A stretch of DNA of 53,093 bases from the NCBI GenBank assembly GCA_003524435.1, contig DQHP01000083.1, positions 1 through 53,093 on the forward strand, written 5' to 3'. This DNA comes from Microbacterium sp. (GTDB taxonomy: Bacteria; Actinomycetota; Actinomycetes; Actinomycetales; Microbacteriaceae). Shown here piece after piece: positions 48,011-53,093 of this stretch (position 1 is its first letter; every line of letters begins with the position of its first letter). A program made the translations under genes and the position numbers. The notes beneath the pieces are model-generated. The model ran no database searches, had not been told where the DNA came from, and saw only the letters and a program-made list of their open reading frames with translations.

Positions 48011-50842
48011 TTAAACCAGCGAACGCAAGACGTACTGCAGAATTCCGCCGTTACGGTAGTAATCGGCTTCACCGGGGGTGTCGATGCGGACAACCGCGTC
48101 GAACTCCACTGTCTGCTTGCCCTCAGGCGAATGTTCGCTCGGAGCGGCCGTGACGTGAAGCGTCTTCGGCGTCGTACCGTTGTTGAGCTCTTCCAGCCCC
48201 GTGATCGAAACGATCTCGGTGCCGTCAAGGCCCAGTGACTCCCAGCTTTCGCCCGCGGGGAACTGCAGCGGAACAACGCCCATGCCGATCAGGTTCGACC
48301 GGTGAATACGCTCAAAGCTTTCGGTGATAACCGCGGAGACACCCAGCAGGCTGGTGCCCTTGGCGGCCCAGTCACGCGACGAACCGGAGCCATACTCCTT
48401 GCCACCGAAGATCACCAGCGGCGTGCCGGCGTCCTGGTAGTTCTGGCTGGCGTCGTAAATAAACGACTGCGGAGCATCAGCCTGGGTGAAGTCGCGGGTG
48501 AAACCACCCTCAATCTCGTTGCCATCGTTGACAGCACGAACCAGTTGGTTTCTCAGGCGGATGTTCGCGAACGTGCCGCGGATCATGACCTCGTGGTTGC
48601 CACGACGCGAGCCGAAGGAGTTGAAGTCCTTCTGGCGAACGCCGTGCGCTTCGAGGTACTTCGCCGCGGGGGTACCGATCTTGATGTTGCCGGCCGGGCT
48701 GATGTGGTCGGTCGTGACAGAGTCACCCAGAGTTGCCAGAACGCGAGCACCGGTGATGTCCGAGACCGGCGTGAGCTCCATCGTCATGCCCTCGAAGTAC
48801 GGAGGACGACGAACATATGTCGACTTCTCATCCCATTCGAAGATCGGACCGGTCGGCGTGGGCAGGCTCGTCCAGCGCTCGTCACCGTCAAAGACAGTGG
48901 CGTACTGCTTGATGAACTGCTCGCGTGAGATCGAGGAGTCAATGACTTCCTGAATCTCACCAGGGGTCGGCCAGATGTCCTTGAGGAAGACTTCGTTGCC
49001 TTCGGTGTCGGTGCCGAGAGCATCGGCCTCGAAGTCGAAGTGCATCGAGCCTGCCAGTGCGTACGCAACCACAAGTGGAGGCGAGGCAAGGTAGTTCATC
49101 TTCACGTCGGGGCTGATACGCCCCTCGAAGTTACGGTTACCAGAGAGCACCGCAGTAACTGCGAGGTCGTGGTCGTTGACCGCAGCCGAGACTTCTTCGA
49201 TCAGTGGACCGGAGTTGCCGATGCAGATCGTGCAGCCGTAGCCGACGGTGTAGAAGCCGAGGCCTTCGAGATCCTTGTCGAGACCGGATTTCTCGTAGTA
49301 GTCGGTGACGACCTTCGACCCTGGGCCGAGCGTGGTCTTGACCCACGGCTTCTGCTTCAGACCCTTCTCACGAGCCTTACGGGCGAGAAGACCGGCGGCC
49401 ATCATGACCGACGGGTTCGACGTGTTTGTGCACGAGGTGATCGCGGCGAGCGTGACCGCACCGTGGTCGAGGATGTAGCTCTCGCCGTCGGGAGTGGTCA
49501 CCGGAACTGGCTTGGATGTGCCGTTGACTCCGCTGGAGATGTGCACATCGCGGGTGTCGTGGTCCTCTTCGCCGGGCACGGGGCCAGGATCTGAAGCCGG
49601 GAAGGAGTGCTTCGATTCCAGATCAACCAGCGAGTCTGTGGTGCACGGCTCTGCGTAGTTGACGATGTCCTTCTCGAACTGTGACTTCGCCTCGGAGAGC
49701 AGGATGCGGTCCTGCGGACGCTTCGGGCCGGCGATCGAGGGCACCACGGTGCCGAGATCGAGTTCCATGTACTCGCTGAAGACCAGTTCCTTGGAAGCAT
49801 CGTGCCAGAGGCCCTGCTCCTTGGCGTACGCCTCGACGAGGGCGATTGCCTGCTCATCGCGACCGGTCAGTCGCAGGTAGTCGGTCGTCACGCTATCGAT
49901 CGGGAACATCGCTGCCGTCGAGCCGAACTCGGGGCTCATGTTTCCGATAGTCGCACGGTTTGCCAGGGGCACGGATGCCACTCCAGCGCCGTAGAACTCG
50001 ACGAACTTGCCGACCACACCATGCTTACGCAGCATGTCTGTGATCGTCAGCACGACATCAGTTGCGGTGACGCCTGCAGGAATCTCACCGGTCAGCTTGA
50101 AGCCAACAACGCGCGGAATGAGCATCGAGACGGGCTGGCCGAGCATGGCCGCCTCTGCTTCGATGCCGCCGACGCCCCAGCCGAGCACGCCCAGTCCGTT
50201 GACCATCGTGGTGTGCGAGTCAGTTCCTACACAGGTGTCGGGGTACGCCTGAAGGACGCCGTCGTTGGTGCGGTCGTAAATGACCTTGGCAAGGTGTTCG
50301 ATGTTCACCTGGTGGACGATTCCAGTGCCAGGAGGAACAACCTTGAAGTCGTTGAACGCGGTCTGACCCCAACGCAGGAACTGGTAACGCTCGCCGTTGC
50401 GCTCGTACTCAATCTCGACGTTGCGCTCGAGTGCATTTTCAGAGCCGAAGAGATCGGCGATGACGGAGTGATCGATGACCATCTCTGCAGGCGAAAGCGG
50501 GTTGATCTTGTTCGGGTCGCCGCCGAGAGCGGTAACAGCCTCACGCATGGTGGCAAGGTCGACGATGCAGGGCACGCCGGTGAAGTCCTGCATGACGACG
50601 CGAGCAGGCGAGAACTGGATCTCTGTGCTCGGGTCAGCTGCAGCATCCCACGCGCCCAGGGCCTCGATCTGTGCCTTCGTCACGTTCGCGCCGTCTTCGG
50701 TGCGCAGGAGGTTCTCCAGTAGCACCTTGAGGCTGAACGGGAGCTTCTCGTGGCCGGGAACAGTGTCCACCCGGAAGATCTCGTAGTCGGTGCTGCCGAC
50801 TGTCAGGGTGCTCTGAGCACCGAAGCTGTTCACTGTGGACAC
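48011..50842 (-). CDS. acn: aconitate hydratase A
   Basis: TCA-cycle aconitase, 943 residues, 4Fe-4S enzyme. The cluster cysteines are visible in TSCTNTSNPSVM and TVGYGCTICIGNSGP (second and third Cys), with SHTTMVNGLGVLGWGVGGIE in the N-terminal half and the C-terminal swivel domain GSSRDWAAKG. The GTG at 50842 is preceded by AAGGAG at 8 nt; the longer upstream frame is not used. Upstream, a 22-bp palindrome (50966-50987) overlaps a TTGACA and may control it. No TetR-type acnR gene follows. Confidence 0.97.
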   Translation of the reverse strand: MSTVNSFGAQSTLTVGSTDYEIFRVDTVPGHEKLPFSLKVLLENLLRTEDGANVTKAQIEALGAWDAAADPSTEIQFSPARVVMQDFTGVPCIVDLATMREAVTALGGDPNKINPLSPAEMVIDHSVIADLFGSENALERNVEIEYERNGERYQFLRWGQTAFNDFKVVPPGTGIVHQVNIEHLAKVIYDRTNDGVLQAYPDTCVGTDSHTTMVNGLGVLGWGVGGIEAEAAMLGQPVSMLIPRVVGFKLTGEIPAGVTATDVVLTITDMLRKHGVVGKFVEFYGAGVASVPLANRATIGNMSPEFGSTAAMFPIDSVTTDYLRLTGRDEQAIALVEAYAKEQGLWHDASKELVFSEYMELDLGTVVPSIAGPKRPQDRILLSEAKSQFEKDIVNYAEPCTTDSLVDLESKHSFPASDPGPVPGEEDHDTRDVHISSGVNGTSKPVPVTTPDGESYILDHGAVTLAAITSCTNTSNPSVMMAAGLLARKAREKGLKQKPWVKTTLGPGSKVVTDYYEKSGLDKDLEGLGFYTVGYGCTICIGNSGPLIEEVSAAVNDHDLAVTAVLSGNRNFEGRISPDVKMNYLASPPLVVAYALAGSMHFDFEADALGTDTEGNEVFLKDIWPTPGEIQEVIDSSISREQFIKQYATVFDGDERWTSLPTPTGPIFEWDEKSTYVRRPPYFEGMTMELTPVSDITGARVLATLGDSVTTDHISPAGNIKIGTPAAKYLEAHGVRQKDFNSFGSRRGNHEVMIRGTFANIRLRNQLVRAVNDGNEIEGGFTRDFTQADAPQSFIYDASQNYQDAGTPLVIFGGKEYGSGSSRDWAAKGTSLLGVSAVITESFERIHRSNLIGMGVVPLQFPAGESWESLGLDGTEIVSITGLEELNNGTTPKTLHVTAAPSEHSPEGKQTVEFDAVVRIDTPGEADYYRNGGILQYVLRSLV

Positions 50843-50965
50843 GAATCCGTCTCCTTCTGATTGTGGGAGCGACAGGCGTTTCCATCTTGCTCGCCTGCGG
50901 CGTTGGCTGCCAGGAAGGCACACCTAACAGTCTGCGCCGTCAGGCCCTCCAGCGAAAGCCACCTT

Positions 50966-50987
50966 TTTATCTTGATGTCAAGATAAA
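50966..50987. promoter_or_regulatory. perfect palindrome upstream of acn, candidate operator
   Basis: TTTATCTTGA-TG-TCAAGATAAA, 10-bp arms, no mismatch. On the - strand it contains TTGACA, a consensus -35. It lies about 124 bp before the acn start and 5 bp behind the stop of the DUF3159 gene. The half-site TCTTGA suits a dimeric regulator, type unknown. Confidence 0.6.
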
Positions 50988-50991
50988 TCTA

Positions 50992-51735
50992 TCACGCCTG
51001 AGAGGACGGATCCGGCTGTGACTCGCGGGGATGCAACGCACGAACAACCAACCACGTCACCGCGATCATCGGGGCGAAGAGCGGCAAACCCATGACGAGC
51101 TTCAACGTGCCGAGGGCCGTAACATCTCCGGCGTAGTACAGCGGCAATTGCACTGCCAGGCGCGCGGCAAAGAGCGCCGCCCAGGCGATCGCGAGCCAGA
51201 AGTACGCGCGCCGCTTGCGGCGATCCTGGCGCCAGGTCGTGCCCTCCCCCATGAGGAAACCTGCCGCGAGGCCAATCAGGGACCAGCCGACAAGCGCAGA
51301 AATCAGCAACGCGGACCCGTAGGCGGCGTTAGTGAAAAACCCCAGAACGAAGTTGTCTTCGCCACGCCCCGTGAAAAGAGCGAGCGCAGCTGCTGCACAC
51401 GCCGCGATCAGGCCCCCGAGAGCGGCGGCGGGAGGAGACTTCTGGATGAGCCGAACGATTGTGAAGACCGCAGCGAGGCCGACAGATACGCCCAACGGCA
51501 AGATCAAGGGCTCTGGACGCAGGGTGAACAGCACAACGAATGCGAGGCTCGGAAGCACTGATTCCAGGATGCCGCGCCATCCGCCCATAGCGGACCACAC
51601 GACTTTCTGGGTGCTTTCGCCGTCAGCGGGGTCTATGCCAGCACGCCGGGCTGCACCGCCGAGAGCAGCGCCAAGAACTTCAGATGCGCGCGGCTCCGAC
51701 CCTGACTGGTCAGCGTCCCGCGGTGCCTCGGTCAC
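50992..51735 (-). CDS. DUF3159 membrane protein
   Basis: 247 residues. After a charged N-terminus it carries about six membrane helices (roughly 60-235), with SAMGGWRGILESVLPSLAFV, typical of DUF3159. Function unknown. It overlaps the DUF3710 gene by 4 bp (ATGA), so it is coupled. Order dut-DUF3710-DUF3159 is conserved in Actinobacteria. Confidence 0.92.
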   Translation of the reverse strand: MTEAPRDADQSGSEPRASEVLGAALGGAARRAGIDPADGESTQKVVWSAMGGWRGILESVLPSLAFVVLFTLRPEPLILPLGVSVGLAAVFTIVRLIQKSPPAAALGGLIAACAAAALALFTGRGEDNFVLGFFTNAAYGSALLISALVGWSLIGLAAGFLMGEGTTWRQDRRKRRAYFWLAIAWAALFAARLAVQLPLYYAGDVTALGTLKLVMGLPLFAPMIAVTWLVVRALHPRESQPDPSSQA

Positions 51736-52322
51736 GCCGAGCCCGGCGACGCCGGCATCTTCAGTGGAATGAGGTCACGAGGCGGCATGGGTGTTCCCCC
51801 TCGTACCACCACAATCGAGCGGAACAGGTCTTCTACCTCGGCCGCAGCCTCAGGGTCAGACGCCGCGGCTCCCCCGATGACGCCCCTCAAGAACCAGCGC
51901 GGACCGTCAACACCGATGAATCGTGCGAGTCGAAGTTCGGATCCCTCAGATGCCGGCGCCGGCACCTCTGCGAGAAGTTCTTTTCCGAGCGGGCCCTCAC
52001 GCTCCTCGACCCGACCACCCTGCTGGCGTACCTGGTCGACAAGTTGCAGACGCGTCTCATGCCACAGGCCGAGGGTGCGCGGAGCGGCGAATGGCTGTAC
52101 CTGGAGCGAGGACTCCGCATAGTCGAGCCCGACGGCAACAATGCGCTTGGTGTGTTCCTCGACCTCAAGACGCAGGTTCAACCCCTCACGCGGGAGGATC
52201 TTGATTCCGCCAAGGTCGATGTACGGGCGTACCGGGTTCGCCTCGGACTCATCAAAAGGGCCGTCCGTAGCGCGCCCTTCAGGCGCGGATTTCGACGACG
52301 GCTGGGTAATCTCTTCGGTCAT
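51732..52322 (-). CDS. DUF3710 domain-containing protein
   Basis: 196 residues, predicted cytoplasmic. NPVRPYIDLGGIKILPREGL and DGPRWFLRGVIGGAA are family marks. Function unknown; always linked to dut and DUF3159 in this group. Overlaps dut by 4 bp at its start and DUF3159 by 4 bp at its end, so the three are one operon. Confidence 0.93.
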   Translation of the reverse strand: MTEEITQPSSKSAPEGRATDGPFDESEANPVRPYIDLGGIKILPREGLNLRLEVEEHTKRIVAVGLDYAESSLQVQPFAAPRTLGLWHETRLQLVDQVRQQGGRVEEREGPLGKELLAEVPAPASEGSELRLARFIGVDGPRWFLRGVIGGAAASDPEAAAEVEDLFRSIVVVRGGTPMPPRDLIPLKMPASPGSA

Positions 52323-52792
52323 TTGGTATCTCCTACCTGCGCGGAGTCTCGAGAAGGTATCTGGTTTCCGGTGGACCCGAACCCCGCTGCACCTCGAGCG
52401 CTGTCTGGAAGCTCGTCGACCGGAATGAAATTCGCTCTGGTGACGGGCATGATGATCAGTTGCGCTATCCGATCGCCAACCGCCACATCGTACGCGCTTG
52501 AGCTATCGGTATTGAGCAGACTCACCTTGATCTCGCCCCGGTAGCCCGCGTCTACAGTGCCGGGAGAGTTCACAATCGTGATGCCATGCTTCGCGGCAAG
52601 ACCGCTACGCGGAACGACAAAAGCCGCATAGCCATCTGGCAGCGCGATACTCACTCCCGTGGGGACAAGAGCGCGATGGCCGGGTTCGAGACGAACGGCT
52701 TCTGCCGCCACCAGATCCGCACCGGCGTCGCCAGGATGGGCGTAGTGCGGCTGTACTGAGGCGATAATGGGGAGATCGACAGATTCACTCAC
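52319..52792 (-). CDS. dut: dUTP diphosphatase (dUTPase)
   Basis: Trimeric enzyme that hydrolyses dUTP to dUMP, keeping uracil out of DNA. 157 residues. The five motifs are present: DAGADL at 22-27, PRSGLAAKHG, NSPGTVDAGYRGEIKV, GDRIAQLII and the C-terminal RGAAGFGSTG. The GTG start lacks an SD but has TAGCCT 6 nt upstream. It heads the dut-DUF3710-DUF3159 operon and is divergent from the DUF3093 gene, 12 bp away. Confidence 0.97.
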   Translation of the reverse strand: MSESVDLPIIASVQPHYAHPGDAGADLVAAEAVRLEPGHRALVPTGVSIALPDGYAAFVVPRSGLAAKHGITIVNSPGTVDAGYRGEIKVSLLNTDSSSAYDVAVGDRIAQLIIMPVTRANFIPVDELPDSARGAAGFGSTGNQIPSRDSAQVGDTK

Positions 52793-52798
52793 CCCACG

Positions 52799-52804
52799 AG
52801 GCTA
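52799..52804 (-). promoter_or_regulatory. leaderless -10 element of dut
   Basis: TAGCCT on the - strand, 6 nt (CGTGGG) before the dut GTG. The divergent DUF3093 ATG begins at the very next base, so both starts share this 12-bp gap. Confidence 0.55.
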
Positions 52805-53093
52805 ATGCAGAACCGCAACCTAAACACACGCGTTCGCTACCGCGAGCGGCTATCACCGAGCCTTTGGCTACTGGTCACCGCAGCCGTCGCGGCGCCGATG
52901 GTGGCTCTCGTCTTCACGCCGCTGGGCTCACTGCTAGCGCTTCTGATCGGCGTGGTCGCAGCCGTCGCGCTGATCGCGGTACTCATCGCAGCATCCCCTG
53001 CCGTGCGCGTGGAAGGCACCGTCCTGCGCGCCGGGCGCGCGCACATCGATGCCCAATGGCTCGGCGATGTCGTTGTCGCCCGTGGCGAGGCCG
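52805..53093 (+). CDS. DUF3093 membrane protein, 3' end cut by window edge
   Basis: 96 codons visible. MQNRNLNTRVRYRERLSPSL leads to two adjacent membrane helices (about 20-65) and then VRVEGTVLRAGRAHIDAQWL, which is typical of DUF3093 near dut. Function unknown. No ribosome site is seen. The end is outside the window. Confidence 0.85.
   Translation, partial: MQNRNLNTRVRYRERLSPSLWLLVTAAVAAPMVALVFTPLGSLLALLIGVVAAVALIAVLIAASPAVRVEGTVLRAGRAHIDAQWLGDVVVARGEA

Noticed and set aside
49802..50722. 306-codon + strand open frame opposite acn
   Set aside because: Antisense shadow of aconitase.
1..53093. CRISPR arrays, insertion sequences, rRNA genes
   Set aside because: No regularly spaced repeats, transposase frames or rRNA sequence were seen on reading.

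Overview
The window is high-GC actinobacterial chromosome. Gene content and order (alaS/rpsD/rarA, DUF349, relA, secF-secD-yajC-ruvB-ruvA-ruvC-yebC, pdxS-pdxT with a divergent MocR regulator, dut-DUF3710-DUF3159-acn, DUF3000-rnd) fit the family Microbacteriaceae, probably Microbacterium or a close relative. I made this assignment from protein and synteny recognition alone, without any search.

Layout. 1-24.3 kb is conserved core: alanyl-tRNA synthetase (cut by the window edge), ribosomal protein S4, RarA, a DUF349 protein, (p)ppGpp synthetase/hydrolase, the SecDF-YajC translocase accessory complex, the RuvABC Holliday-junction machinery, YebC, a complete vitamin B6 locus (PdxS/PdxT de novo synthesis, a PdxR-type regulator facing them, a PdxY salvage kinase), a HIT protein coupled to threonyl-tRNA synthetase, a DUF4333 lipoprotein and a FUSC-family membrane protein. 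24.4-30.1 kb is an accessory island. It holds decayed prophage pieces on the + strand (tape-measure C-terminus, terminase-small-like first gene, an excisionase-like HTH gene with an internal stop), an apparently intact two-gene nucleotidyltransferase module, and a run of small lipoprotein, membrane and tiny genes on the - strand. 30.15-30.7 kb is a tRNA cluster (Gly-Cys-Val operon on -, a second Val tRNA on +). 30.7-34.7 kb holds small lineage genes (DUF6226, SPW-repeat membrane protein, DUF1611 P-loop protein, an unknown protein, a solitary MazF/PemK-like protein). 34.7-53.1 kb returns to metabolism and housekeeping: ammonium transporter with a GlnR-like box, ZapE, rhodanese plus SufE, an alpha/beta hydrolase, DUF3000-RNase D, a two-gene fatty-acid beta-oxidation operon, an SPFH protein, Dxs, aconitase, DUF3159-DUF3710-dUTPase and a partial DUF3093 protein.

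How the genes work together. Most housekeeping genes sit in tight operons with 1-11 bp overlaps. Several neighbouring genes converge with overlapping 3' ends (AbiEi-like/relA, pdxY/HIT, sufE/hydrolase). At least eleven genes lack a Shine-Dalgarno sequence and instead show a TAnnnT hexamer exactly 6 nt before the start codon, which points to widespread leaderless transcription. That signature also supports start calls for several accessory genes, including one that appears frameshifted. The strongest candidates for something little described are the nucleotidyltransferase pair at 25.4-26.3 kb and the small-gene cluster embedded in the prophage relic. No CRISPR array, insertion sequence, integrase or rRNA gene was seen.
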